64,000 bases of DNA from Sphagnum compactum (Eukaryota > Bryophyta > Sphagnopsida > Sphagnales). The notes below the pieces were generated by a model. The model searched no databases, was not told the origin of the DNA, and saw only the letters and a list, made by a program, of their open reading frames with translations. The stretch covers positions 8,804,001-8,868,000 of the forward strand of contig OZ234497.1 in assembly GCA_965153455.1 (NCBI GenBank), written 5' to 3'. A program made the position numbers and the translations under genes. How positions within the stretch are numbered: the stretch's first letter is position 1; every line of letters starts with the position of its first letter. This document shows, piece after piece, positions 1-13,398 of the stretch.

Positions 1-680
1 AAAGTAATGACAATTATAATCTATGACATGCAATCAAGGGATACAAAAGTCCAATGCAAATTGTGGAGGAAATTGGATGTGGTTGCTTTAAAGAAAGGCA
101 TTACAAATCTCAATTTCAAGGGGTTTATGGCAGATAGTGTGCAAGTGAATTGGAATGCTATTTGAATCATTTATGGGACTAGAGATCTTGTTGTGAAGAT
201 AGTTGATAATGAGCAAACTTGCTTTTTCCATTGAACTCAATCACTTGAAAGACACACTAGACAATTGATTGCACCAAGTTCCAAAATATGCACAATGCCT
301 TCTGCTAGGAATATAAGATCACAAAATCCTTGGAGGAGGCCAACCTTTGGTATGCTACATTTTGATCTTGGTGGTACTCTTTCAAAGCTGCCAACAAGGG
401 CACAATTCACAAGCTCAACAACTGGTTGAACTTTCAGCACTTCCATGTCAATGGGGAGGATTCATGTTACATTTTTTCACACTGCTTTGTGAATTCATTG
501 TGTCGTTAATCTCTAAAATTTGTGCTCTTATTTCATTTAATTAATATCAATGCTTGAATTTTTGTTGTAGGAGCAAGTGGACATGCTGACTTCTAACCTC
601 TTGAAGCCGGTTCAAATCATTTGGCTACACCAATCTAGGAATATTCCAGATGCAGGAGCTTGTGCTGCATCAGAGCACTA
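1..680 (+). pseudogene. Decayed transposase-like coding region (MULE-like?)
   Basis: Frame 1 from the window edge reads as protein for about 95 codons, including KLDVVALKKGITNLNFKGF and ADSVQVNWNAI, then EQTCFFH, a stop, and TQSLERHTRQLI. The layout (an acidic residue in a hydrophobic stretch, then C-x-x-H, then basic residues) resembles the central part of MULE-type transposases. That assignment is an inference. In-frame TGA codons at 163-165 and 232-234 sit where Arg (CGA) and Trp (TGG) would fit. Near 290 the reading shifts to frame 3 and continues as EYKITKSLEEANLWYATF, SWWYSFKAANKGTIHKLNNW and FQHFHVNGEDSCYIFSHCFV, again with TAG/TGA stops. From about 570 a further piece reads EQVDMLTSNLLKPVQIIWLH. 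Because it runs off the left edge, its true start is unknown. It is dead as read. It ends where the oppositely oriented TCP11 pseudogene begins, so one may have interrupted the other. Confidence 0.5.
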
Positions 681-689
681 AAAAACTGC

Positions 690-2999
690 TGACTTGAGTC
701 ATGCAATATTTCATTTACAGTTCTCTCATTGGAAAAACCTGTGTCTTGAGCAGCCCCAGAGAGTGCTTGAGCATCCTTTGTGTTGCCCTCACTGGAGTTC
801 ATGGTATCACCTACTTTTGAAGCAGAAGGAAACAGGGAGCAGACAGCTTTGGGTTGAGAATTCCAGCCAGCCTCATTACAGATCTATTGGGAATTTTCTC
901 CAGGAGATACAAAGACAGGCAAATTGGGCATTGCAGGGTAGGATTTGCACATAACTGGGGATGAAATTGGTGAAGGCAGAGGAAGTCCATTCTTCACTGC
1001 CTCCTCAAACTTCACACAAGCATCCACCAAGGTATCTTCCAATCGCACCAAGCCTGCTCTGCCAGTGAGATGCAGAATGTGATCCCACAACAAGTTTTGA
1101 TCCTCAAAACACCTGCCACACAACTATCTGCTACTTTCATTTCAGCCAATTTCTGCACACAACTTGCTGCTACTCCAACTATTTGCACATCCTACAGTAA
1201 TGAATTCTCCTGTTAGGGGTCCAAAGTAAATGCCACAAGGGAAAACCGACCTGTTTGCAAATGGCCTTGGTATCATGGCTTAGTCCGGATGGATCTCCAT
1301 CAGGTAGAACTTTGCATTTCTGCAACATAGAGAGTTTTGGCATGCCATCTGTGTCAAATCTGCCTCAAGCACTTAGGCATCTTTCACCTCCCAGGCAACA
1401 AAGTGATACAGATATGAACACCATGCAGAGTCAAAAGCAGCCAGCTGAGCAGCAAAAGGCCCCAATTGAGGTGGTTGAAGAGGTGTAGTACTAGCAGGGC
1501 TCTCAGGCCTCCAGTCAGATGACTTCTCAGCAGCACTATTGGGAGAGGAGGGGCATAAGGATTGTCAAAGGACCACAAAGGATAGTTGTGGTTAAAGCTT
1601 CAAATTCAGGCAGCAGCCTTGCTGCTGCTGCTGCAAGTGCAGTCTCATGCTTGCCTTGACTGCTGAACATAGCATCTTGCTGTCCTTCAATCATGTAGGC
1701 ACAAAGAAACATACGAGCAGGATACCACTCCTTGTCCTTCTCTTCACACATTGGCACATCCTTACCCATTGAGATTCCAGCACCACTTGCTGGACAGTGG
1801 CCACCATTTGACAACCCCCTTTGTGTCCCCCTTGTGGTGCGAGCTTCTTCCCTGATGTGCTTGCAACTGAAGCTCCAGTTCTACGGCTAGGTGGTGACAA
1901 GTGTTTGAGAAGATGGTCAATCTGTGCAGCTTTAGTGGCATGACCTGCTGAGGAGAGCACAAGGCGGCTTTCTATGCACCCAGGAGAGCCTTCAGTGTGC
2001 AAAGTCAAAGGTGATGTTATGCAAGCCACCAGTTACTCAAATGCTATCGATGTCACTGATGCAACATTGATTGCACATGCCACATAATCTTGTGCTAATA
2101 CATATGTCATGCACCTTGACCTCCTAAACTGTCTCCAGCATCTGTGTGCATCCTTTCAAACAATTAGTTCAAACCCCAACACTTAGTTACACCTACTCCC
2201 TATCTCAAAGGACATCCATCTCTGCAACCCTCTAAATACTTGGCTCCATGCATGATCATGAATCTCAACCTAAATCTGGGAGGCCAATCTATGATGGACA
2301 GGCTTCTTCCTGTCCTCATTCAAACACAACTGATGTAGGCACAAAACTAAGCTGGTAAGCTTGCGGCAAAGACAATCACCATGCTTATGAAGCTTGTGAC
2401 CATGGTTGTGGCATACACCCCTACACCCACCCCTCTGTCTCAGAAACTCTGCTTGTTTTCTTCGTGCTTGAAGGAACAAATGGTCAAATTCAGCTCAAAG
2501 AAGGGGATCTGACGCAACCATTTGCAAAAAATATTAGTAAAACCTGCTCAAAAAGACCAGCAAGAAGGAAGTTAGTGCAAAAAAAAACCTTTTGCAGATG
2601 ATCCTCTAGCCTTTCCTTCTTGTTTCTCAACTCCAACTCGCTCTCTCGAACAACTGCTTTGGCAACCGGATGAGCTTGAAGGACACTGGCTTGTGCTCTG
2701 TTCTTCTCTGCTCTCAACAGGCCAGCCCGCTTCTCTTCAGGAACTGCAATATTCTTGCAAATAGCCACTTGCAAAGCTTCAATATGTTCCCGATCCTTTC
2801 ATTCTTGATGACTGCACTGCATCGCTGACTGTGCTATTCTTTCATGTGCTGCTGCGTGCCGTTGCTTTTCTACAGCAGTGCCAGTCTCTTGGTGTCTGCT
2901 TGGAGCATTCTCAATTCCACCTTGCAGCCTAGCTCCTCACGCTCATGCTCTGACTGAAGCTATGCTTCTGCCTTGACTGCCACTCGAAGCTTATGTAAA
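690..2999 (-). pseudogene. TCP11-domain (T-complex protein 11-like) pseudogene, multi-exon fragment
   Basis: Read right to left on the minus strand, successive pieces match plant TCP11-domain proteins in order. A coiled-coil stretch has EREELGCKVELRM (about 2912-2950) and then EEKRAGLLRAEKNRAQ and KKERLEDHLQK (2774-2590). An exon-like piece has ARRKQAEFLRQRGG and HKLHKHGDCLCRKL (2475-2345). After an intron come CWRQFRRSR and IDHLLKHLSPPSRRTGAS (about 2165-1850). Next is YPARMFLCAYMIEGQQDAMF (about 1710-1655), the family's conserved FLCAYMI box, then LLPEFEAL. Then come EDQNLLWDHILHLTGRAGL and VKFEEAVKNGLPLPSP (1105-960), and VNEILHD near 700. The plant proteins are usually over 1,000 residues. 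The N-terminus and the C-terminal TCP11 domain are missing here. In-frame TAG/TAA codons (for example after VKAEA, LALL and SIAFE) and at least one frame change near 1800 show it is dead. The family match is from memory of conserved blocks. A protein search would settle it. Confidence 0.78.
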
Positions 3000-5900
3000 A
3001 ATGCTTTCAAGTAATGCCTTGCCAATGAAAGAAATAAACCATATTCATTGAATAAAAGTGATTGAATTTTGAAAGTTGAGGATTGAATTTTTATCAGCTA
3101 AAATTCTAAATAGTTGAATTTGAGCAATATATAAGCAAAGCATAATCCCTAAATTGAAAAATAAATTCAATTATAAGACATAGAGAGAAAGAAAAGAAAT
3201 TTTAAGTTCTAGAGAAAACATATTAAAAAAGGTTTGATTGGGGGAGGTTCTAATGAATTGAGAAAAGTATTAAACTTTTAATATAGCTATGGAAAAGAAT
3301 GAACTAAACAAAAAAAAGAGTTTCTCAAACTTTCTAACCAACTTTTAGCAAAAGAGTCTAAATAGTAAGCATTGACACAAAGAAATAAGAGTTGTGCTAG
3401 AGCGAGAACTACTAAAATATTAATATTGAGAAAAGGGGTGATGATATTCAACTCTAAAAAACAAGCATTGATTCAAAAAATATAATGCCAAACAAATGAA
3501 TTGAAATAATTATTTACAACTTATAATTATAGACCATCAAGGTTCTAAAGAACAAATATGTAGACTCAACTATGAATTACAAATTTTTTTTACAATAGGT
3601 TATAAAAACAAGCATTGTTTAAAGAAGTGCAAAAACCCAATAATAACTTGCAATAGTTATTTATAACTATAGATGTCCATTAATAAGCAAGAGAAGGACC
3701 ACAAAATTCAAAGGCTCACTTATGAGTTGTAGTACACCAAATAAAAAATTGCATGAAAAGCAAAATGAATTAGGTCAATTGTTAAATGAAATATAATGAT
3801 AGGGAATAAAGATTTTTGAAAAAAAAATGCCAATTTGAGAACTCAACTTAAGAACAAAATTGAATGAACTAAACTAAAATGTATTGAAAATACAAAACTT
3901 AGTGTTTGATCCATTTTTTTTGAAATTTGAAACTTCATGATTTCTAGTAGCCACATCATTAGACTTTGCTTTTACAAGTCCCTCAGGTCACGTAGAGATT
4001 AGTTCAAACTTTTAGTTAATGCATGAATTTTTAAATAAGAGTTTATTTACAATCATATGTTAAGTTGGCCCATAGGTGTAGTTCTATAGCTTTAAAATCA
4101 TAATTTTGCCCATATGTTGCACCATTGCAAACCACCATATTGTTGTTAAAATTTGTCTAAAACAAATCCACCAAATCAAAGAGTTTTCATCACAAGTCTT
4201 GATTTAATGTTGGATAAGAAAGTATATTGAATGTGTTCAAGACAAGGGATAGGACTTGTGAGGAAATTTGATCTCCTCCCAATCATATGTGTTGTTGCTT
4301 AAACTTTTGATTTACATGTGCATAGTAATGTGAATTCTTTCATTAGACATTAACATACACATTATTTAAACCTATCAAACTTTGTAGTTTTGAAGAATGC
4401 ATTGGAGTTCATTTGGAATAAAACATTGTGTGATTTTCATGTACTTATAACAATCCTTAGGGCCACATAAATTTGAAAGATTCACCTTGTGTGCAAGCCC
4501 CCCCCCCGTTCATAGGAATTGTTGAACATGTGGTGCAAAACTAACCTTGAGTACGACCATAGTTTGAATATATCATTTGTAGATTCAACATTTGCATCTT
4601 CATCAACCATTTGATATTGTGCCCCTTTTGATTCCAAATAGTTAGCAAAAGTTACATTAAGAAAAAGAAAATCTTTTCAAATTTAGTACAAATTTGTTGA
4701 AAATGCACTTGAAATTGAAAGATATATTTAATTAATCACACAAGGTTTTTCACCATGGAGATGGTGAAAACTACATGAACTATCAAACCTTTCATCTTAA
4801 CATAATTGCCAATGTCATCCTATCTCCTTTTAAGGTCCTTGCGAAAACTTTTCAAGAATTTATTGGAGAACAATTCACCTATGGATTCTCTTATGATATA
4901 ATGATAGAGTGTTCAACCCACTTGTACCAATGTTAAAGTAATTCTAAAACACTCCTTCAATGCATGTAAGGATCAAACTTTTTTTTGAATTTTTTTCCTT
5001 GAAATGGATAGAGAATGTCAAGGTCATGAATAGGAAAATGGCTAACTGGAACAAGGATTAGTACATGAGATCCACAAAAGACATGGATAATCACAACATC
5101 ACCATTGACAAGGAAGATAAATGAAGGATTTAAAATGCCTAAACACCAATAGTTTTTGGTAGTGGAACATGGTGTTGTGGGGGTGCAATGGATGTGGGTA
5201 TTTTATATTTGTGTTTGCAATGGTGGTTATTGGTTTCACACCACCTATTAGCTACATTTGCCTTCCTATCAAAAACCCTAAAAAGATCACTTGATTTTGT
5301 ATTTTGAATCTTGTCCATTGTGCAAATTTAGTAGGAACTAGAAATTGGTGTAATTATACAATTTTGAAAGTTTCAAAATGCCTTCACCAAGTTTGATGAT
5401 ACTTTAAACATTCAATTATGTGTTTAAAACATCTTGGAACAAATATGAAGTCAATATCTTTACATTATGAGCTTAAAAAAAATCTCTTCGTTGCACAATG
5501 AAAACATCTCCCTTCACCATCAGAGAGTTTGGACCCAAACTTGAAGCAACTTAAGAAAAAACTCAAAATCGAGGGGTAAAGTCTACATACCCAACCAAAG
5601 TTGCATGAGACATCATTGCCATATATGGGTTCGAAGAAGAATGATGCCAACCAGAAGAACATTGCCACTAGGTGATGATGTTTATAACTCACCAAGACAT
5701 GAAAGTACCCACCCAACTGTTCCCTCCCCTCTTGATACTTGCACATTACATAGGTTAAAAAACCAAACCTTCAATAATTCTCCACTCCAATAGCCTTATC
5801 ACTTTTTTTCACAACATATGAAACATATTACTTGTTCCAAATGCTAAAGGAAGAGAAAATGATAAAAGCTCAAATTGTAAAAAGGGCCAAGAATGAAAAT

Positions 5901-8554
5901 GTGACATACAATGATACAAAGGTTGCTCCAAGTTAATTAGGCACATTCATCCCTTCAAGTAGCTACCTTGTTGAGGCACCCAATACCATAGCATATCAAA
6001 TTAGTTAGCTTTGTGCTTGATAGGTCATAAACCTGCAAATATCCCATTGCATCAAAAGGTTTCCTCTAATGATATCTATTGTGCAAAGCATTTAATAACC
6101 AAATGCTTTTCAAAGTTGGCACCTAAGAGACCAAATCACATTTTGCCAACAACACCCAAACAACACTAAAGCAATTGACTCATGATTTCTTTTTGATCTT
6201 TTGCTAATAACATGTTTCAACCTTTAACTTGGTTTGGGTTGATCAGATAAAAAAGATGTTGGGTAAATGTAGGGCCTAGGAGATTGCTACTTTTCAAGTT
6301 CACAAAGACTATGACAGGGTGACACCTCAATTTTGTCTCAAAAAGGTGGACCATTAGAATATGCTACTTCGACAAATATTATACCATTTGTGACATCCTT
6401 TGCCAAGTACTCAATAATCACCACCATCTCCTTGAGCTCTTTATCACTTGGGGGTTTTTCCCCTCTTTTTGTCATCGTTCTCCCCAAAGTTGGAATTGAC
6501 ACAACATAGAGCCACATACATTGTCACATTTCAGGTTTTGCATGCCACAAATTACATTATTTTTTGCAGCATCATCGAGACCTCCACTATGGAATAAATA
6601 TCCATCCTTGGACATTCTCTAGTTTTCATGAGAACCCGTGAGGAGTGCCAATGCTTAGAAAGGCACTTTATTCCACAATAGAATTGGCTCAAGTAATTAT
6701 AATGGCTCGCTATGGATTGGGGGATTCTTGATGTGATCACTGTCTTCCACAAAACAACATAAGTGTTCTAGAGATATATAGGGCTACTTCTTGAGCCCCA
6801 ATGATGATCCTCTTACAATGATGCACCATGGCCAAAAGTATTACTCTTCTGTTAGATTCACTATGGTGATCACAAAAGCTTCATAGATAGTTTTGGGTGC
6901 ATAATCGCAAGGAATGCAATGAAAAATGCAAGAGGATAAAGAAACCCCTTGCATCATGTGTCTAGATTGTCAGAAATATATTATGAGGAGTAGTCCAGGA
7001 TCAAATGATTGGACATACCAGCATTAGGAGGCAATGTTGAAGAAGAGGAGAGCTCCATTACTTCCTCCTCCTCTGGATCCACCTTTTCCACTCTAGTGTG
7101 CTCTCTGTTGGTTGTACTATATCAACCTGAGGTTTGCTGCTGATGAATAGTTCAATAGCTTCATGAAATGTCACAACTCTTTGTTACTACATTTTGCCAC
7201 ACCACCCAAGACTAGAGATTACATTGTTACTTGTTGCATGTTATTGCTGCAAGCATTGCTACTTGGTTCCTTTATTCTTCTTCATGAAGATGATCAACTT
7301 TAGGTTGATGCCCTTTGGTCACTTGTCCCTTTATTTCAAGAAACTGGAAAGACATAATTGTGAACAAAGCTTAAGTGTTGTTGCAATCACTGCACTAGTG
7401 GCATTCACACTGGCACACAACTTATTACCTTGGGTTACATTCAACCAAACATCAAACAAATTACATCCATCTTAGAATAATAACATCCTGGAAACAATTG
7501 TCATCTCTCTCCATTGCTTTAAGGACTGGGCCAAAATTTCATCCCCAAAATCCTACACAATTTCAAAACCTCCACATGTTCAAAATATAAGTGAATGTTT
7601 TTTTTGGACAATTTTTTTTATTTTTTAAATTTTTTTAAGGTGAATGTTAGTTAATTCATTGTAAATATGACAATATGCAACCATTTGAATAATTTTCAAC
7701 TTTTACAACAATGTCAATTTATTGTGATTGTGACAATGAAAACAATTTCACATCAAGAAGATGTTGCAAGTTTGCATAATCATATTAATTGAAATTGTTT
7801 AAAGCCTATCATAGGACCTACTTGCCAAGTTCCTTTCATTATCATCTCATTGTCATTAACCACTTGGGCAATGTTATGAACTTGTTTTGAAGTTGCTACA
7901 CAACAATGTTCAATAGACCCACAAATTGAATGCAACTCAATTGACATTCAATATTGGACCACAAAGATGTGCTTTATCATTAAAAACACAAATTGACACC
8001 AAAAGAAAGATACACCTTGGTATGTTTAAGGATTTTCAAAACAAAAGTGCAACATTATGCATTTTGTAAATTTTTTTTAATTGTGTAAAAATAAATAGTT
8101 ATTCATTATGACAATAATTCCAAAGCCAATCCTATGTTGTAGATAAATTTTTCATTTTGAATTTAGATGTCGCAAATTACAATACATATCTTTTACAACA
8201 AATTGTTTCCAATTTACAATTAAAGCATAAGAAACAACACGTTTCTACAATCACATGTAAAAGTTTATGAGTTTAATTTAATTATTCAACATGTGAGTAT
8301 TTATATAGTGATTATTCTCACTATCAACCCATCATATTAAATGTAATTGATTCTAATTGATTAACCTTGAAGAACAATGTGCTAAATCTTGAATTGGTGA
8401 TTCTACATTACACACTTTGTAGGATGGATAGTAGAATATAAAAATTGGTATAATGATAGAAATCATACATTACATTTACTGAAAAATCATCACCATTTTT
8501 CTATTGTATGAAATTCAAGAAAAACATGAAAGGCCATGAAAAATCATGGGATCA
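3000..8554. other. AT-rich intergenic stretch, no gene recognised
   Basis: About 5.5 kb with short, stop-riddled frames only. It contains a run of ten C (4498-4507), T-rich and A-rich tracts (7598-7640), and dispersed AT-rich spacer. Some parts between 6200 and 7475 look less AT-rich and could be very old coding or transposon relics. No frame there carried a motif I could name. Confidence 0.6.
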
Positions 8555-8935
8555 TTAGCACATGGTAGCCACAAGTTTTTCCCAAATTGTTGTCCAAGAA
8601 GTAGTCTTAACATTATATTTTAAAAACCCATCTTGTATAAAAATTCCATCTAGAAAATCAACTTGGATGCTTGTTAGTGTGTTTATATGCTTGTCATGGG
8701 CATAACACAACAACTTGATAAATCTTCCCGATGAAATAAGTGTGTCCCATTCCTTACACACAACTCGGCATTGAATTAGGTCGCGTGTGGGTAGAAGTAT
8801 TAGTATTTTTTCCACCACATCTCCTGGAATTGTTCCAAACCAAACTTGTTCTTGTGTCTGCATTCCTAGTAATGATCCAATGGTTCTTACCTTTAGATTC
8901 TTCCAACAAATTGAACAATGCCGATTTGCTCAATC
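8555..8935 (-). pseudogene. F-box domain protein fragment
   Basis: The minus-strand frame from ATG at 8861-8863 to the TAG/TGA region at 8555 encodes 102 residues. Residues about 13-52 form a clear F-box: IPGDVVEKILILLPTRDLIQ, then CRVVCKEWDTLISSGRFIKL. F-box proteins bind SKP1 and recruit targets to SCF ubiquitin ligases. The rest of the fragment (FIQDGFLKYNVKTTSWTTIW) resembles the start of the kelch or F-box-associated region. It stops where family members normally run another 250 or more residues. The frame stays open upstream of the ATG to about 8935 (NLKVRTIGSLLG), so the real start may be earlier. No downstream exon was found. It is most likely a truncated copy. A short functional F-box-only protein cannot be excluded. 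Confidence 0.7.
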
Positions 8936-8946
8936 ATATATTTTAA

Positions 8947-11900
8947 TGACAATTTTTCATAACATTGTGAGTGCAATGCATATATAAGTTTTAGAATGCA
9001 ACAACAAAATTACACTTGTAATTTATATTGTTGAAATGTTGCATGTTGTGGCATGTAATATCATCTCAAACCTTACCTACATTCTAATCTCAAAGTTTAA
9101 TTTCTAAAGGGGCTATGAAATGCTATAAATTTTTCTTCCTCCCTTTTAAGTATAACTAATATGACCATTCAAACTCAGCTTTAGGATCATGTTTATTGTG
9201 GTTGACATGTTTACATTCTTTGAGAAAGAGTATTATTGTGATAGTGATGAGTTTCAACAAATTGATATATGGGAGAAATAGGTTCCAAGTGTTGTCTATG
9301 GTTGATGGGTGGTAATGTGATGCCAGAATTTGAACGCCATGCTTAACCAAACTTCCCAAATCTCTTTTTACACTACATTTCCTAAGAGCAATTAAAAAAA
9401 TACATATTGGAAAATTAAATTTGTTGCTTGGTTCCATTCTTGGGAACAAGTCTATTGTTGTTGAATGGTGGGTGTTCCATGAGTTTTTAAAAGACTTGGG
9501 TAACTTAAATTGTAGATATTGCTAGCTATAGACTTATAAAGTATGGTGATTTGTGGTATTTAATCAAAGCCTTTTTTCAACAAAAATCTTTTCACCTATA
9601 TCACTTTACAAAGTGGAGTGAACTATATCATATCTAGCTTAATACCATACTTATGATTGATGTTTGACACAAAATAATTCAACAAAGGTCTAGTTGAGAA
9701 AAAAAGAAAATTTTATTGATATTTGTTGAAATTGTTGAAAATTGAAAACCATTAGGTTACTATTACAAATGCGCAACACGAAATGTATTTCACATACTTA
9801 TTCTTCAAATGTTGAAATTCTGAAAAAATAAAATTGAAACTCCCAAACCTCATTTTGTAAAGTAAATAAATATTGGGCAAAGAAGTGCAGAACATTAGTC
9901 ATAGGTAGGATATATGGATGTCCAATTATTGCAAACATGTCACATGTTGTTGCATGTTCATTTTGTCAAACAATTCAATTTATACACACACAATATATTT
10001 GAAGACTTAGCATTTTGTACCATGGGTCAATGCAAATGAAGTAATATTCATGTTGTGTTTTCTTACACAAAGTTAAGTTTGTCATCCATAAATCCATTTA
10101 GTATTAATTGAGTGATTAAAACTTCTAAAGCTAGTATTGTTAGTTTTGGAATTTAAGTTGAATGTGGTTTATAATGAGGTAATATTTCATTTTCAAATCT
10201 TTTTGTTAACAATCTTCATCGCCACAATATTACTTTTGAAATCAATATTTTAACAAAGGATTAAATACTCATGCATTTGGAATACATAGCACAACTTGTT
10301 TCATTTTTTGTCACATTCAAGATTCTATCACTAATACATCGAAAGTAGGGATTTCTTTTTGGTGCAAAGTTTTGCATTGTTAATTTTTTTTATGAATGTT
10401 TATTTTGCAAATTCAATGATTTTTTGGGAAAAAATGTCACCAAAATTGATTGGAAAATATGCTCCAAAGCTAAGTTGATATTAAAACATTTATTTTATAT
10501 AATAGTAGGGGTGCCAATGGTTTTCCAGGGTGTGGAATGGTGAAGGCACATTTCAAAGTTGATAATTAGATCATGAGTTCAACATGTTCCCAATACTTCC
10601 TCAATGTATTCCATATCCTTTGCCCTATGTTCTACTCTTGTAACTTATATAAGTAGCTCAAAAGAATAGCTACTCAACATATCTATTTTGGGATCGTCCA
10701 AAACCTAATGAATTTATTTGTAATGGGGCCAATCAAAGATGCCCATCACAAAAGGAGGAGGAGGAAAAGAAGAAGAAGCAGAAGAAGAAGAAGAAGAAGA
10801 AGAAAACTCTGGGGTCCCACAACTAATTGATATGAGTCACAATATACTACCATCTTAGTATGCATGAATCAATGAACATTACCTAAATTTTCATGAACCT
10901 CTTGATAAGGCATGCCACAATGCTGCATGTGTGCCAAAAAGGTGGTTTATATTGTCCTCATTGGTGAACTCAAATCAAAAGTTTTTTTAACAAAGGAGGA
11001 AGTAGGTTGTGACAATGAGGAGGGAGAAACCAAACAAAAATTCTATTTGTGAGGATGGGTCTAAGGGAAGGGGGTGCATAAGCATGCTTTGCTTGAAACA
11101 TTTCATTCTTTCACTTGAGGTTAAACTCCAAAGAAAACACTTGTAAGTTGGGCAATAGGGAAACTCTATATATGAACTTGCAACCAAAGCTTATGTACAA
11201 AGAAAAATAAATGTTCATCTTCTTAAGTCTTCTTAATCCTATGTCAAAACACAAATTAACCTCATGTGCAAAAGCGTGCAATGTAACTTGGGTCTCATTT
11301 CTTAATGTTGAATTAGCACTATGGAAATAATGAAAGCATATGTGAAGTTGCCATATTTGAAGGGATCTATGCCAAAAGGTCTATTGAAAAATAATACACA
11401 CATTACACTCGTTGAAGATAGCAAATGGAATGCAAGATTACAATGATCTTATTAGTCATGTGTACCTAAATGGGAAGCACTTCTAGGAGATGTTGAAATT
11501 CGGCAAGTTAGTTAAGTTAAGTTGTCCTAGTGAGGAGGATGGATATGGATGGTTATGGAATAGAAAAACGGCATCACTATGAAATAGGAAAAAGGCTATT
11601 ATCATTGGCCATAAACCATGGTATGGAATATCATCAAAGATGCCATGCGTCTTTGGACCCTAGTAGTGGGAATATTCAGAAATGTTGAAAATTTCAAAAA
11701 TGATTATTATTGAAATTATAAAAAAATGTAAAGGAAAATATTGACTCCTCAAGAATATTCTATGTTATTAAAATGAAAATTTCACAATTAATTATTTGAT
11801 AGACATGTGTTCAAATTGCCAAGGTACTAGGGTAAGTACCCTTAGTTTAATAACATAATCCACTCTAGTGTGAGAATCTGCACCTAAAATTGAATCAAGC

Positions 11901-13398
11901 TATTTGTTGCCATCAAAGCAAGGGCAAGCAGTCAAGCAAGCAACACAATTAATGCGCCAGAACTTGACTATTAGAATGAGGGTGAGCCTATTCAGGATGT
12001 GGTGCACAAGCCCTCCAAAGGCTTTCTTTTGGCTAAAACAAAATATGGATGAGATTCATTGCAACACAAGGTTGGCATCTCATTCATAATTTGGATAAAT
12101 TGCATCCAAATGAGGAATCAATCCATCTACTTAGCATCCACCTTTTATATTGTACAAAATTCTTAGGCTAAAAAAAAAACCGATGTCTTTCATAAATTAC
12201 TAACATTATATTGAGAGTCTCATTTTTCAATTCATTTAAGTTATTCCTATGCCAATTTAATTTTGTTTGGTAACAATCACAATGAGGATATTATGAATGA
12301 AAACAAGCAGATTGCACACAAAGACAAAATTAAGACAACAAAAATAAAGGTAAATGATAAATTGTTGCTTTTGTGACAATCCATAATTTGCACGACAAAT
12401 ACATAGAAAACCATTGGTTCAAGAAACAAAAACTACACTGAAACATTTAGAAAAGGAGTAGGAAAAATAAAATTTCTAGGCATCCAATGAGGTGAGGCAA
12501 AATAAATAAAAGAGGCCCAATTTTTGTTTCCCTTGAAAGTGTGGGTAAGGGGAGGGAGAGAGAGAGAGAGAGAGATGAGCTTGAAGATTTCCTTTGATTT
12601 AGGGGTTATGTTCCCCCAGTTGTTCCCAATAACTTAAGCAATGGTGTTCCCAATTTGTTCTTCCATGTTATTTTGAAATTTTCTCTCTTATGCTTCTCCA
12701 TGTGTTCCTTATGTTGTTTTCATAGTTCTCATGTGTGAATGGCAGGCACATTCATTTTAATTTTAAGGGGGTAGAAGAATTGGGGAAAGGAGAAGTTGAA
12801 AACTAATGGTTGCAACTAGTCTTTAAATTTTTTATTTTTATTTTTCAATTTCTCCAAGTAAGGTGGATGGATGGATTCCTACCATTTGTTTTGGTGGTAA
12901 ACATGGCGACATTTTTTTTTTCGGGGGCTAGTGATTCCAAATTGGCTACTCAAATTTGATTTAACTTTAGAAATGGTTAAATGAACTAATTTTCGTTCAT
13001 ACCTTGGTGATGAAAACACAATGAATGTTTTAAGTTAAAGTTGCCTTCATTTTTTTTTAATGTTTAAATATAAGGGACGACTAAATGCAATTTAAGATAA
13101 ATCAGACAACGATAAAAATTTGAACACAATAAGTTCCATGGCTATTGCATACTACCAAAAATAAGTGCCAAAATAATCATTCTCCAAAAGCAAAAACCCA
13201 TTATGAACTGGATCAACTCTCTGAAACACAAAATTGGAACTACACTTATTTACCACCATTGCTTGTTACACAAGCCAAGCCAAGTGTGTGTCAAGCAAGT
13301 TATGGCAGGAAACAAGTAGGGTTCATTTACATGGTTTATGAATCATGAATTAATCCATGGACACAAGACAAAGTTAGACTATGTGAATAATTTACATA
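8947..13398. other. Intergenic, simple repeats only
   Basis: No coding frame with a recognisable motif. It holds a purine-rich GAA/GGA microsatellite at about 10753-10804 and a GA dinucleotide run at about 12557-12575. The rest is AT-rich, with scattered T and A tracts and frequent short repeats such as 'attgttgaaa'. Nothing else is supported. Confidence 0.6.

Noticed and set aside
1255-1488. Plus-strand open frame of 77 codons
   Set aside because: It lies antisense to the TCP11 pseudogene and shows no motif. It is a shadow of the minus-strand coding sequence.
4498-4507. Run of ten C as a functional signal
   Set aside because: A simple homopolymer with no associated feature.
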